From Salipiger profundus (GTDB taxonomy: Bacteria; Pseudomonadota; Alphaproteobacteria; Rhodobacterales; Rhodobacteraceae), in the NCBI RefSeq assembly GCF_001969385.1, contig NZ_CP014796.1, forward strand, positions 2,559,501 to 2,623,500: 64,000 nt of DNA, given 5' to 3'. Of this stretch, positions 10,933 to 20,307 are shown one piece after another (within the stretch, counting starts at the first letter, position 1; every line of letters starts with the position of its first letter). The notes under the pieces were generated by a model, which had not been told where the DNA came from, made no database searches, and saw only the letters and a program-made list of their open reading frames with translations. A program made the position numbers and the translations under genes.

Positions 10933-12918
10933 TTAGATCAGGTCCTTGGCGAGGCCGGTCGCGGCCTCTGCCGTGATGCCGAAATGGCGGTAGAGCTCGG
11001 GGGCGGGCGCCGATGCGCCGAAGCCGGTCATGCCGATGAAGCCGTCCTCGGGCCGCAGCATGAGATCCCATCCCTGCCGGATCGCGGCCTCGATGCCGAC
11101 GCGGGGCGCGTTGCCCAGCACCTCGGCGCGATACTCCGGCGTCTGCTCGGCAAAGAGCTCGAAGCAGGGGGCCGAGACAACCGCGGCGGCGATGCCTTCG
11201 GCGGCCAGTGCCTCGTAGGCGGCCAGCGCGATCTCGACCTCGGAGCCGGTGGCGATCAGCGTCACGTCGCGCTTTGCCACGTCGCGCAGGACATAGGCGC
11301 CCCGGGCGGTGAGGTTCGCATCGGTGTGGGTCGTCCGCACCGTCGGCAGCCCCTGCCGCGACAGCGCCAGCGTGCTGGGGGTGGCGGTCTGCGTCATGGC
11401 GATCTGCCAGGCCTCGGCGGTCTCGACCGCGTCGGCGGGCCGGAACACGAGATGGTTGGGCATGGCGCGCAGGCTGGCGAGGGTCTCGACCGGCTGATGG
11501 GTCGGGCCATCCTCGCCGAGACCGATGCTGTCATGGGTCATCACGTAGACCACCGGCACGCCCATCAGGCTGCTGAGCCGCATGGCGGGCCGGCAGTAGT
11601 CGGCGAAGGCGAGGAACGTGCCGCCGTAGGGCTTCAGCCCGCCGTGCAGCGCGATGCCGTTCATCGCGGCGGCCATGCCGTGCTCGCGGATGCCGTAGTG
11701 GATGTAGCTGCCGGCGTAGTCGCCCGGCGTGACCGGCGTCTGGCCGCTGGTCTTCGTGTTGTTCGAGCCGGTGAGGTCGGCCGAGCCGCCGACTGTGTTG
11801 GGCAGCGTGCCATTGACCACCTCGAGCGCCATCTCGCTGGCCTTGCGGGTGGCGACCTTGGGCGCATCGGCCGACAGCCGGTGCTTGTAGGCGGTGATCG
11901 CCGCGTCGAGCGCAGTGGCATCGGTGGGCGCATGGGCGGCGCGGAAGGCGTCGGCGCGGGGGCTCTCGAACAGCCGCCGGGCCCATGCCGAGCGCGCCTC
12001 GGCGCCGCGCGCGGCGACCGCGCGCCAGGCGTCACGCACTTCCGGCGGCACCTCGAAGGGCGGCCAGCTCCAGCCGAGCGCCTCGCGGGTGGCCGCGATC
12101 TCGTCGTCGCCGAGTGGCGCGCCGTGCACACCGTGGGTGCCTTGCTTGCTGGGCGCGCCGTAGCCGATCACCGTCTTGCAGGCGATCATCGAGGGGCGGC
12201 CGTCGGCGCGCGCGGTCTCGATCGCGGCGGCGATGGCCGTCTTGTCATGACCATCGACGGAGGCCACGTGCCAACCCGCGGCCGCGAAGCGCGCCAGCTG
12301 ATCGGTGGAGGTGGAGAGGTCGGTGCCCCCGTCGATGGTGATCCCGTTGTCGTCCCAGAAGACGATCAGGCGGGAGAGGTTCAGGTGGCCGGCAAGGTCG
12401 ATGGCCTCGTGGCTGATGCCCTCCATGAGGCAGCCGTCGCCGGCGATGACATAGGTGTAATGGTCCACGAGGTCGGAGCCGAAACGCGCGTTCATCATGC
12501 GCTCGGCCAGGGCCATGCCGACGGCGGTGGAAATCCCCTGGCCGAGCGGCCCCGTGGTGGTCTCGATGCCCTTGGCGTGGCCGTATTCCGGGTGGCCGGC
12601 GGTGCGGCTGCCAAGCTGGCGGAAGCGCCTGAGCTGGTCGATCGGCATGTCGTCGTAGCCGAGCAGGTGGTTGATCGCGTAGACCAGCATCGAGCCGTGC
12701 CCGGCGCTCATCACGAAGCGGTCGCGGTCGGGCCATGTGTCGTCGCGCGGATCGACCGACATGAAGCGGTTGAACAGCACGGTCGCCACGTCGGCCATGC
12801 CCATCGGAGCGCCGGGATGGCCCGAGTTCGCGGCCTGGACCGCGTCCATCGCGAGCGCGCGGATGGCGTTGGCCATCAGATCCTCGGTGCTGGTCGAGAT
12901 TGTCTGCTGCAGGGTCAT
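10933..12918 (-). CDS. tkt: transketolase
   Basis: Thiamine-diphosphate enzyme of the regenerative Calvin cycle (cbbT). Start at [20 protein letters not shown]; 661 residues. [11 protein letters not shown] near the N-terminus, the thiamine-binding [13 protein letters not shown] and [33 protein letters not shown] and [17 protein letters not shown] are all intact. It follows cbbP with an 11-base gap and precedes gap by 17 bases. Confidence 0.97.
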   Translation of the reverse strand: MTLQQTISTSTEDLMANAIRALAMDAVQAANSGHPGAPMGMADVATVLFNRFMSVDPRDDTWPDRDRFVMSAGHGSMLVYAINHLLGYDDMPIDQLRRFRQLGSRTAGHPEYGHAKGIETTTGPLGQGISTAVGMALAERMMNARFGSDLVDHYTYVIAGDGCLMEGISHEAIDLAGHLNLSRLIVFWDDNGITIDGGTDLSTSTDQLARFAAAGWHVASVDGHDKTAIAAAIETARADGRPSMIACKTVIGYGAPSKQGTHGVHGAPLGDDEIAATREALGWSWPPFEVPPEVRDAWRAVAARGAEARSAWARRLFESPRADAFRAAHAPTDATALDAAITAYKHRLSADAPKVATRKASEMALEVVNGTLPNTVGGSADLTGSNNTKTSGQTPVTPGDYAGSYIHYGIREHGMAAAMNGIALHGGLKPYGGTFLAFADYCRPAMRLSSLMGVPVVYVMTHDSIGLGEDGPTHQPVETLASLRAMPNHLVFRPADAVETAEAWQIAMTQTATPSTLALSRQGLPTVRTTHTDANLTARGAYVLRDVAKRDVTLIATGSEVEIALAAYEALAAEGIAAAVVSAPCFELFAEQTPEYRAEVLGNAPRVGIEAAIRQGWDLMLRPEDGFIGMTGFGASAPAPELYRHFGITAEAATGLAKDLI

Positions 12919-12929
12919 CGCTCTCTCCT

Positions 12930-13802
12930 TCAGGCGCGCTTGGATTCGTGAACGAGCCGCTGGACCATCGGCGTGAAGATGAGCTGCATCGCGAGGTCCA
13001 TCTTGCCGCCCGGGATGACGATCGAGTTCGCCCGGCTCATCCACGAATTCTGGATCATCGAGGTCAGGTAGGGGAAATCGATCCCCCGCGGGTTCTTGAA
13101 GCGGATCACCACGAGGCTCTCGTCGGCGGTGGGGATCCAGCGGGCGATGAACGGGTTCGAGGTGTCCACCACCGGCACCCGCTGGAAGTTCACGTCGGTC
13201 TCGGTGAACTGCGGGCAGATGCAGTGCACGTAGGCATGCATCCGGCGCAGGATGACGTCGGTCACCGCCTCGGTGGTGTAGCCGCGGCTGGCCTTGTCGC
13301 GGTGGATTTTCTGGATCCACTCGAGGTTGATGACCGGCACCACGCCGATCTTGAGGTCCGCCAGCGCCGAGAGGTTCACCTCGTCGTTCTTCACCGCGCC
13401 GTGCAGACCCTCGTAGAACAGCAGGTCGCTGTCGTCGTCGAAGGGTTTCCAGTCGGTGAAATGCCCCGGTGGCGTGCCATGCGCCTGGGCCTCCCGGTCG
13501 TCATGGATGTAGTGGCGGGTCTTGCCGGTGCCGGTCTCGCCGTAGGTGCGGAAGATGTCCTCGAGCGCGCCCAGCTCGTTGGCGTCGTAGGAGAAATGCG
13601 AGAACGTCTCGTCGCCGGCCTCGAGCCTGCTGGCCAGTTCGGCCTTCATGTCGGCGCGGTTGTAGCGGTGGAAGGCGTCGCCCTCGATCGACACGGCCTT
13701 GATCCCCTCGCGGCGGAAGATCTGGTCGAAGGTCGCCTTGACCGTCGTGGTGCCTGCGCCCGACGAGCCGGTGACGGAGATGATGGGGTGCTTCTTGCTC
13801 AT
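12930..13802 (-). CDS. cbbP: phosphoribulokinase
   Basis: Phosphorylates ribulose-5-phosphate to the RuBisCO substrate, and with RuBisCO diagnoses a working Calvin cycle. Start at [21 protein letters not shown]-loop [10 protein letters not shown] at 11-20, [19 protein letters not shown] and [14 protein letters not shown]. 290 residues, the proteobacterial class I type that lacks the plant redox-cysteine loop. Second gene of the operon after cbbF. Confidence 0.97.
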   Translation of the reverse strand: MSKKHPIISVTGSSGAGTTTVKATFDQIFRREGIKAVSIEGDAFHRYNRADMKAELASRLEAGDETFSHFSYDANELGALEDIFRTYGETGTGKTRHYIHDDREAQAHGTPPGHFTDWKPFDDDSDLLFYEGLHGAVKNDEVNLSALADLKIGVVPVINLEWIQKIHRDKASRGYTTEAVTDVILRRMHAYVHCICPQFTETDVNFQRVPVVDTSNPFIARWIPTADESLVVIRFKNPRGIDFPYLTSMIQNSWMSRANSIVIPGGKMDLAMQLIFTPMVQRLVHESKRA

Positions 13803-13830
13803 GGTCTTGTCTGGTCTTTCGGATCTGGGG

Positions 13831-14841
13831 TCAGACGCGGAACAGGCCGCGATTGCCGAAGAGGGCGGAGACTTCCTGCTCGGGCAGGTCATGGTAGGCG
13901 GTGACCCGGTCGACCTTGGTGATCGAGCCGAAGACGAAGGGGGTGCGGGCGTGAAGCTCCGCCGGGACCTTGTCGAGAATGCGGGTCGTGGTGTCGGTGG
14001 CGCGGCCCTGCGCCTGCTCGACGAGCATGGCGATGGGGGCGCATTCGTAGACCATGCGCAGCCGGCCCATGTCGTAGCCGGGGCGGTCGTCGCGCGGGTA
14101 GAGGAACAGCCCGCCGCGCACGAGGATGCGGTGGGTCTCGGCGACGAGCGAGGCGATCCAGCGCATGTTGAAGTTCTTGGCGCGGGGTCCCTCGCTGCCG
14201 GCGAGGCAGTCGTCGATGTAGGCGCGCACCGGCTTCGACCAGTGCCGGTAGTTCGACGCGTTGATCGCGAACTCGGCGCTTTCCCCGGGGATCGTGAGCT
14301 GGCTGTTGACCAGCGTGAAGCGCCCGGTCTCGGGGTCGAGGATGTAGTCCTGCACGCCGTCGCCGAAGGTCACCAGCATCATGCACTGGGGGCCGTAGAT
14401 GATGTAGCCAGCGGCGATCTGCTCGTGGCCCGGGCGCAGGAAGCTCGCCTCGCCCTCGGGGCCGGCCTCGCGGATCGAGAAGATGGTGCCGATGGAGACG
14501 TTGGTCTCGATGTTGGACGAGCCGTCGAGCGGGTCGATGGCCAGCGCCAGCGTGCCGCGCGGGTCGAGCTCGACGACGCCCTCCTGCTCTTCCGAGGCAT
14601 ACCAGCGCACGCCGGTTCCGGCGAGATCGCGGGCAAAGGCCTCGTCGGCGAGCACGTCGAGCGCCTTCTGCCGGTCGCCGTCGGCATTGTCGCCCACGGT
14701 GGCGGCGAGCTGGCCGCCGAGCGGGCCACGGGCGATGCGGCGGGACAGATCGCGGCCGACACGGCCGAGGGCTTCCATCGCGGGGCGCAGACGGGCCGGG
14801 ATCGGCGCGTCGGGGGAATATGGGTTGCGGTCGGTCATCAA
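13831..14841 (-). CDS. cbbF: fructose-1,6-bisphosphatase, class I
   Basis: Hydrolyses fructose-1,6-bisphosphate (and in such operons commonly sedoheptulose-1,7-bisphosphate). 336 residues starting [13 protein letters not shown]. Metal and substrate motifs: [75 protein letters not shown]. First gene of the cbb operon, facing cbbR across a 98-base promoter. A second, unrelated FBPase (class II, GlpX) is encoded at 52.7 kb. Confidence 0.96.
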   Translation of the reverse strand: MMTDRNPYSPDAPIPARLRPAMEALGRVGRDLSRRIARGPLGGQLAATVGDNADGDRQKALDVLADEAFARDLAGTGVRWYASEEQEGVVELDPRGTLALAIDPLDGSSNIETNVSIGTIFSIREAGPEGEASFLRPGHEQIAAGYIIYGPQCMMLVTFGDGVQDYILDPETGRFTLVNSQLTIPGESAEFAINASNYRHWSKPVRAYIDDCLAGSEGPRAKNFNMRWIASLVAETHRILVRGGLFLYPRDDRPGYDMGRLRMVYECAPIAMLVEQAQGRATDTTTRILDKVPAELHARTPFVFGSITKVDRVTAYHDLPEQEVSALFGNRGLFRV

Positions 14842-14895
14842 GGCCTCCTCCTCCTCGACGGGTGACTTGACCTTGATCTTGACGATTGCCGCTTG

Positions 14896-14938
14896 TTAGA
14901 AAATTTAAAAAATCTGACCACGCATTAGGAAAATGTGA
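14896..14938. promoter_or_regulatory. CbbR-type operator in the cbbR-cbbF divergent promoter
   Basis: The A/T-rich centre of the divergent promoter holds three matches to the CbbR-type TNA-N7/8-TNA pattern: TTA-N7-TAA starting at 14896, TTA-N7-TGA starting at 14905 (sharing bases with the first), and TTA-N8-TGA starting at 14925. LysR-type regulators of cbb operons bind such sites between cbbR and the operon. The third box ends one base before the proposed cbbR ATG, which would fit autorepression. Pattern match only. Confidence 0.6.
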
Positions 14939-14939
14939 A

Positions 14940-15872
14940 ATGCGAAGACTGGCCTCGCTGACCTTCAAGCAGCTCCGTGCACTGGAAGCCGTTGATCGCA
15001 CGGGATCTATTTCGCGCGCGGCCGAGGAACTGGGGCTTTCGGCGCCCGCCGTCCACAGCCAGTTGAAGGCGCTGGATCAGACCTTTGGGTGTGCCATGCT
15101 GTCGCGGGACGGCGCCGGTCCGTTCCACGCCACCCCCGAGGGCGCGGCGCTTCTACAGGCTCACGAGAAGGCCGACGCCGGTTTCCGCATGGCGCTGCAC
15201 CGAATCGATGCGCTGCAGAAGGGCATGGCCGGCACCGTGGTGCTCGGCGTGGTCTCGACCGGCAAGTATTTCGCGCCGGGCATCGTCGCACGCCTGCGCC
15301 GGAGCTGCCCCGACATCGAGATCCTCCTGCAGGTCGGCAACCGCGACACGATCATCACGGCGCTGCAGGACGGGGCGCTGGATCTCGCGATCATGGGACG
15401 GCCGCCGCGCGCCCCGCCGCTCGAGGTGATCTCGCTCGGCGATCACCCGCATGTGCTGATCGCACCGCCGGACCATCCGCTTGCGGGGGCGGAGCGGATC
15501 ACCCCCGACGACGTGCTGGCCGAGACGATCCTCATGCGCGAGCAGGGCTCGGGCACGCGCATCCTCGCGACGCGGTTCCTCGACCGGATCGGCGAGGGCA
15601 AGACCTACGAGCGCGTCGAGATGGGCACCAACGAGACCATCAAGCAGGCGGTCATCGCGGGGCTGGGGCTGGCGCTGATCTCCTATCACACGGTGGTCGA
15701 GGAGCTGCGCAGCGGGCGGCTGGTGGCGCTCGACCTGCCGGGGCTGCCGATCACCCGCCACTGGTTTCTGCTGCACCGCGCCGAGGCCCCGTTGAGCGGT
15801 GCGGCGCGCACCGTGTGGGAGTTCATCGCCGCCGAGAAGGACAGCTTCCTGCCCGCCTGGCCGCCGGCGTGA
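14940..15872 (+). CDS. cbbR: LysR-type transcriptional regulator CbbR
   Basis: Activator of the divergent cbb operon, normally responding to RuBP or related metabolites. Start taken at MRRLASLTFKQLRALEAV; a TTG 54 bases upstream would extend the reading frame through the operator region. Winged HTH at residues 5-65 (GSISRAAEELGLSAPAVHSQLKAL), then the periplasmic-binding-like effector domain (VVLGVVSTGKYFAPGIVARL). 310 residues, standard for the family. Assignment as CbbR rests on orientation and position as well as family. Confidence 0.93.
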   Translation: MRRLASLTFKQLRALEAVDRTGSISRAAEELGLSAPAVHSQLKALDQTFGCAMLSRDGAGPFHATPEGAALLQAHEKADAGFRMALHRIDALQKGMAGTVVLGVVSTGKYFAPGIVARLRRSCPDIEILLQVGNRDTIITALQDGALDLAIMGRPPRAPPLEVISLGDHPHVLIAPPDHPLAGAERITPDDVLAETILMREQGSGTRILATRFLDRIGEGKTYERVEMGTNETIKQAVIAGLGLALISYHTVVEELRSGRLVALDLPGLPITRHWFLLHRAEAPLSGAARTVWEFIAAEKDSFLPAWPPA

Positions 15873-15879
15873 GGCGGAA

Positions 15880-15947
15880 AAGATTTTTCGTCCGAAAAAT
15901 CTTGGACCAGGTGCGGAGGGGGCAAGAATTTTCGGACGAAAATTCTT
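15880..15947. terminator. two A/T-stem hairpins between convergent genes
   Basis: Two perfect 11-bp inverted repeats: AAGATTTTTCG/CGAAAAATCTT with a TC spacer, and 20 bases on AAGAATTTTCG/CGAAAATTCTT with a GA spacer. They lie between the convergent cbbR and BASS genes and are suited to terminate transcription from both sides, the A/T-rich stems supplying U-tracts either way. The two hairpins are near copies differing at the stem base. Confidence 0.6.
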
Positions 15948-15951
15948 TGGC

Positions 15952-16875
15952 TCAGGCCCGGGCCCGGTAGAAGCGGGTCATCAGCAGCGGCGTGAGATAC
16001 ATCGGCACCTGGTAGCAGCCGATGAACAGCAGCAGCGCCTCGGTGGTCTGGGGCGGAAGGGCCACGAGAAACAGCGCGATGTTGCGGTTTCCGGCGGTGA
16101 TCGCGAGCGCCGGCACGCGGGCGTTCGGCATCCTGCCGCGCAGGAGCCTCGCGACCACCATCTGCGGGCCGAGGTTCGCAAGACAGGCGAGCGCCAGCCA
16201 TCCCAGCAGCGCCACGGGCCGCTCGGTCATCGCCGGTCCGACGGCGGCCATCAGTCCGAGCACCATCACCGTCATGGTCAGCGCCGAAAGCCCGTCGATC
16301 TGGCTCAGTGCCCGCTCCGATGGCTGTTTCAGCACCGTGAGCCTCAGCGCGAACGCAAGGCCCGCCGCGAGGACGATGGTGGTCAGCAGGCGCAGCACCG
16401 CGGCGGTGACGGCGGGGGCATCGCCGAGCGCCGGCAACCCCCAGAGCACCGGCACTACCGTGAGCGGCAGGGCCGCCGTGCCGAGGACCAGCAGCCGCAA
16501 CGCCGGCGCCGGATCGGCGCCGACCAGCATGGTGAGGTTCGGGCTGCCTGCAAGCGGCGGGGCGGCGAGCATCAGGATCGCCGCCAGCGCGGCGGGCGTG
16601 CCGAGGCCACCCAGCGTGGCGACGATCGTGAGCGCGGTCAGCGGCAGGACCAACTGCCAGACCAGCGTGACCGCCGCCGTCTCGCGCAGCTCGTGCAGCG
16701 CGCCGAGCGCCCGCCGGGGGCCGATCCGCAGCGCCGCGAGGAACAGCATGAGCGCCACCAGTTCCGGAAGCCAGGGCCGCACGACGCTCGCGGCCCCGGG
16801 CAGCGCCACCCCGGCCACGAGCCCGGCCACGAGGAGCCAGCGGGCGTGCCGGGCGCAGGCGAGAAGCGGGCTCAT
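15952..16875 (-). CDS. BASS-family (bile acid:sodium symporter-like) membrane protein
   Basis: Polytopic inner-membrane protein of 307 residues with about nine or ten hydrophobic segments and almost no long soluble loops. ITAGNRNIALFLVALPP and the PPLAGSPNLTMLVG stretch resemble the two crossover motifs of the BASS/SBF fold. Start at MSPLLACARHARWLL, overlapping the upstream TauE-like gene by four bases. Last gene of a TRAP-transporter unit; substrate unknown, possibly organic anion efflux. Confidence 0.7.
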   Translation of the reverse strand: MSPLLACARHARWLLVAGLVAGVALPGAASVVRPWLPELVALMLFLAALRIGPRRALGALHELRETAAVTLVWQLVLPLTALTIVATLGGLGTPAALAAILMLAAPPLAGSPNLTMLVGADPAPALRLLVLGTAALPLTVVPVLWGLPALGDAPAVTAAVLRLLTTIVLAAGLAFALRLTVLKQPSERALSQIDGLSALTMTVMVLGLMAAVGPAMTERPVALLGWLALACLANLGPQMVVARLLRGRMPNARVPALAITAGNRNIALFLVALPPQTTEALLLFIGCYQVPMYLTPLLMTRFYRARA

Positions 16876-17615
16876 GCGAGCCCCTTCACGACCAGCGCGG
16901 CCCCGGCCGCCGCGCTGATGCCAAGCAGTGCCAGCCGGTAGCGCGCGTCGATCCTGCGGCCCAGGGTGCGCGACGCGAAGAACCCGGCCAGTGCCGCGGG
17001 CGACAGCAGCAGCGCAAGCCAGAGGTCCGTCAGGGTCGCCCAGCCGCTCGCCCAGAGGCCGGTGAGCGAGAACACCGTGCCGCAGGTGAAGATCGCGGCG
17101 AGGGTGGGTCTCGCGCGCGAGATCGGTTCGGACTGGAAGACCATGGCCAGTGGCGGTGCCCCGACCGAGGTGATGGTGGCCATGATGCCCGAAACTGTGC
17201 CCATCGCCAGAAGGTTGCGCGGCCGGTAGGCCGGCCGCAGTCCCGCCACCGACAGCCCGACCGCGCCCAGCACCAGCGCGCCAAAGACAAGCGAGAAGCC
17301 GTCTCCGGACGCGATGCTTCCCAGCAGCGCCGCCGCGACGAGCGCCCCGATGCCCCGGCCTCCGGCGGCCATCGCCGCGTCCGCCCAGCGGATCGCCCGG
17401 ACCTCGCGCAGCGCGCCGCCGGCCGCCACGACGAAGCTCATCAGCAACGCCGGGACCGGCACCAGCGCCGGATCGAGCAGCGCGAGGATCGGTGCCACGG
17501 TCAGCCCGAAGCCCATGCCGAGCGAGAACTGGACCACCGCCCCTGCGAAGACCACCGCCAGAGCGAGCGCGGCGACCCATGGGGCCGCCGCGAAATGTGC
17601 AAGCGCTTCCGTCAA
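16872..17615 (-). CDS. TauE/SafE family sulfite/organosulfonate exporter-like protein
   Basis: 247-residue membrane protein with about eight hydrophobic segments and the TauE/SafE pattern: an N-terminal half ending in a charged loop (REVRAIRWAD), then GTVSGIMATITSVGAPPLAMVFQSE, the conserved glycine/proline-rich motif of the second half. Members export sulfite, sulfoacetate or related anions. It overlaps the BASS gene by ATGA and follows dctM by five bases. Linking it to sulfonate catabolism would be speculative without a sulfonate-cleaving enzyme nearby. Confidence 0.82.
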   Translation of the reverse strand: MTEALAHFAAAPWVAALALAVVFAGAVVQFSLGMGFGLTVAPILALLDPALVPVPALLMSFVVAAGGALREVRAIRWADAAMAAGGRGIGALVAAALLGSIASGDGFSLVFGALVLGAVGLSVAGLRPAYRPRNLLAMGTVSGIMATITSVGAPPLAMVFQSEPISRARPTLAAIFTCGTVFSLTGLWASGWATLTDLWLALLLSPAALAGFFASRTLGRRIDARYRLALLGISAAAGAALVVKGLA

Positions 17616-17619
17616 ACTG

Positions 17620-18933
17620 TCAGCTCGCCGGACCCTTGCGGATGTTGTCCGGCAGCCATGTGGCGAGGTCGGGGAAGGCGATGAGCACGAAGACCATCAC
17701 CACCATGATCAGGAACATCGGAATCGCCGCGCGGGCGATGAAGTTCATCTCGTGGCCGGTCATCCCCTGCAGCACGAAGAGGTTGAAGCCGATGGGGGGC
17801 GTGATCTGCGCCATCTCGACGACGACCACGATGAAGATGCCGAACCAGATGAGGTCGATGCCCGCCGCGCGGATCATCGGCTCGACCACCGCCATGGTCA
17901 GCACCACCGAGGAAATGCCGTCGAGGAAGCAGCCCAGCACCACGTAGAACACCAGCAGCGCCATCAGCAGCTGGAAGCGCGACAGCTCCCAGCTGGCGAT
18001 CAGGTCGGCAAGCCCGCGTGGGATGCCGGTGAAGCCCATCGACAGCGACAGGAAGGATGCGCCTGCGAGGATCAGCGCGATCATCGCCGACGTGCGTACC
18101 GCGCCCATGAGGCTTTCCGAGAAGGTGCCCCAGGTCAGCGAACCCTGCGTCGCGGCCAGCAGCATCGAGCCGATGACGCCGAAGGCCGCGGCCTCGGTGG
18201 CGGTCGCCCAGCCCATGTACATCGAGCCGATGACCACGAGGATCAGGCAGATCACCGGGATCAGGAAACGCGAGTTCCGGAGTTTCTCGGTGAAGCTCAT
18301 CGGCGGCTCGGGGTCCGGGTCGAAATCCTTGGAGACGAAGGAAGTCACCGCTACGTAGCCCATGAAGAGCGCCGCCAGCACGAGACCCGGGAACACGCCC
18401 GCCATGAAGAGCTTGGTGATGCTCTCGTTGATGGTCACGCCGTAGACGATCAGCGTCAGCGAGGGCGGGATCATCAGCCCCAGCGTCGCCGCGCCCGCGA
18501 GCGTACCGATCACCATGGTCTCGGGGTAGTTGCGCTTGCGCAGCTCGGGAATCGACATCTTGCCGACGGTGGTCAGCGTCGCCGCCGACGAGCCCGAGAC
18601 GGCGGCGAAGACCGTGCAGCCGACGATGTTGGTGTGCACCAGCCCGCCGGGCAGGCGCGCCATCCATGGCGACAGGCCACGGAACATGTCCTCGGACAAT
18701 CGGGTCCGGTAGAGGATCTCGCCCATCCATATGAAGAGGGGCAGGGCGGTCAGCGTCCAGCTCGACGAGGACGACCAGATCTTGGTGATCATCGCGTCGC
18801 CCGCCGGGCGCGAGGTGAAGAGCTCCATGCCGACATAGGCCACGCCCATGAGCGCGAGGCCCACCCAGACGCCGGAGCCCAGGAGCAGGAAGAGCACGAA
18901 GAGGAAGATACCGATGGGGATCAGCTGTTCCAT
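17620..18933 (-). CDS. dctM: TRAP transporter large permease DctM
   Basis: 437-residue, about 12-TM channel subunit of a tripartite ATP-independent periplasmic transporter. Typical motifs include the GSGVWVGLALMGVAYVGMEL opening, GSSAATLTTVGKMSIPELRKRNYP, ATLGLMIPPSLTLIVYGV, ITPPIGFNLFVLQG and FLIMVVMVFVLIAFPDLATWLP. Works with DctQ and DctP encoded upstream, driving substrate uptake with a sodium or proton gradient. One base separates it from dctQ. Confidence 0.95.
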   Translation of the reverse strand: MEQLIPIGIFLFVLFLLLGSGVWVGLALMGVAYVGMELFTSRPAGDAMITKIWSSSSSWTLTALPLFIWMGEILYRTRLSEDMFRGLSPWMARLPGGLVHTNIVGCTVFAAVSGSSAATLTTVGKMSIPELRKRNYPETMVIGTLAGAATLGLMIPPSLTLIVYGVTINESITKLFMAGVFPGLVLAALFMGYVAVTSFVSKDFDPDPEPPMSFTEKLRNSRFLIPVICLILVVIGSMYMGWATATEAAAFGVIGSMLLAATQGSLTWGTFSESLMGAVRTSAMIALILAGASFLSLSMGFTGIPRGLADLIASWELSRFQLLMALLVFYVVLGCFLDGISSVVLTMAVVEPMIRAAGIDLIWFGIFIVVVVEMAQITPPIGFNLFVLQGMTGHEMNFIARAAIPMFLIMVVMVFVLIAFPDLATWLPDNIRKGPAS

Positions 18934-18934
18934 G

Positions 18935-19456
18935 TCACTCTCCCTGGCTCTGGTCGACGAGATCGGTGGTGATGCCGTGGCTGCCGGTGACGATCAGGCG
19001 GATCAGGTGATCCCAGAAGGCCACGGCCAGCAGCACGGTGCCGATCGACATCGACAGCTGCGGGATCCAGATCGGCGTTGCGTCGAGCCCCTGGCTCAAC
19101 TCGTTGAACCGCAGCGAGATCTGGTTGCCCCGGATGGCGTACCACGCGAACCAGGTCGAGATGGCGGTGCCGATGCCGAAGCACCAGATCTCGCCCCACT
19201 TGCGGTGGCGCCCCAGCGCGGTGAGCAGGATCGACACGCGGATATGCGCGCCGTGGTTCAGCGCGTAGGCGAAGGCGAAGAAGGATGCGGCGGCCATGCA
19301 ATAGCCGGCGTAATCGGTGGCGCCCGGAAAGACCTGTCCGGTCCAGCGCGCCAGCATCTGCAGCACGATGATGACCAGGATCGCGATGAGGAAGAACGAG
19401 GCGATGACGCCCCCGATGAGATAGGCCGTGTCGAGCGTCCGGCGTAAGAGCTTCAT
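18935..19456 (-). CDS. dctQ: TRAP transporter small permease DctQ
   Basis: 173-residue four-TM subunit. Start at MKLLRRTLDTAYLIGGVIAS; LQMLARWTGQVFPGATDYAGYCMAAASFFAFAYAL and NHGAHIRVSILLTAL are the DctQ signature region. Its ATG overlaps the stop of the upstream methyltransferase gene (ATGA), so the methyltransferase is truly embedded in the transporter operon between dctP and dctQ. Confidence 0.93.
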   Translation of the reverse strand: MKLLRRTLDTAYLIGGVIASFFLIAILVIIVLQMLARWTGQVFPGATDYAGYCMAAASFFAFAYALNHGAHIRVSILLTALGRHRKWGEIWCFGIGTAISTWFAWYAIRGNQISLRFNELSQGLDATPIWIPQLSMSIGTVLLAVAFWDHLIRLIVTGSHGITTDLVDQSQGE

Positions 19457-20259
19457 GGTTTGCGTCCTGCGTAGAGAATGGCGGGCATCGGCACCTCGTA
19501 GCCCTGACTTGTGCGAAATCGCTCCATCCGGGCGTTCATCGCCTCGCGGATGGTCTGGCGGGTGGCGTCGTCCTGGGCCTGCACGACGAGCGGCACGCGC
19601 ACGCCGAAGGACATGAAAAAGTCGAAGAAATCGCCTTCGGGCGCGCGCAGCAGCACCTGCACCACGCGGGTCTCGATGTCCTCGAGCCCGGCGTCGCGCA
19701 TCATGGCGCGGGCGGCTTCCGGGTCCGACAGGCTGTAGGCGTCGGGGGCGGGCTCGGTGCGGCTCATGTCGGCATGGGCGTTCAGCACCGCCCGCAATTC
19801 GCGGTAGAGGTCCGAGCGGTCGGGGCCGAGCCACTGGCTGAAGGCGAACCGGCCGCCGGGTTTCAGCACCCGTACGCCTTCGGCGATCGCCCGGGCGGGG
19901 TGGGCGACATGGAAGAGCACGATGTTGCTGGCCACGACGTCGAAGCTCGCGTCGTCGAAGGGCAGGGCCTCGGCCTCGCCCTCGATCACCTCGAGCGTGG
20001 GGAAACGGGCACGGGCGAGCGACACCATCGCGGGCGCGAAATCGACGCCCGTGGCGCGGGCGCCGAGCGCCTGTGCGGCGCCGGCAAGATAGCCCGGTCC
20101 GCAGCCGACATCGAGCAGCCGCGCCCCGAGGGACAGGTGGGTCATGTGCAGAAGCATCGGAACGGCCTGCACGGTGGCGACCGCCGTGGCACCGTCATAG
20201 AGCGCCGCGCGCTCGTTCCATCCGCTCCGCTCGCTTTCGCGAAAGGCGTCGTATTCCAT
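19453..20259 (-). CDS. class I SAM-dependent methyltransferase embedded in the TRAP operon
   Basis: 268-residue cytosolic methyltransferase. Motif I is LLDVGCGPGYLAGAAQALGA (about residues 48-67), followed by GVDFAPAMVSLARARFP, the GEAEALPFDDASFDVV acidic loop, and VLKPGGRFAFSQWLGPDR. The C-terminal third (DFFDFFMSFGVRVPLVVQ) belongs to the UbiE/COQ5-like small-molecule methyltransferases. It begins 48 bases after dctP and overlaps the dctQ start. Methylation of the transported compound is a reasonable guess; nothing here identifies the substrate. Confidence 0.82.
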   Translation of the reverse strand: MEYDAFRESERSGWNERAALYDGATAVATVQAVPMLLHMTHLSLGARLLDVGCGPGYLAGAAQALGARATGVDFAPAMVSLARARFPTLEVIEGEAEALPFDDASFDVVASNIVLFHVAHPARAIAEGVRVLKPGGRFAFSQWLGPDRSDLYRELRAVLNAHADMSRTEPAPDAYSLSDPEAARAMMRDAGLEDIETRVVQVLLRAPEGDFFDFFMSFGVRVPLVVQAQDDATRQTIREAMNARMERFRTSQGYEVPMPAILYAGRKP

Positions 20260-20307
20260 CTGGAAACAGATCCGAAGGGGCAGGCCGAAAGGCCCGCCCC
20301 GATCCGG

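Noticed and set aside
10918..12951. 677-codon plus-strand frame
   Set aside because: Mirror of transketolase; no recognisable motif and implausible composition.
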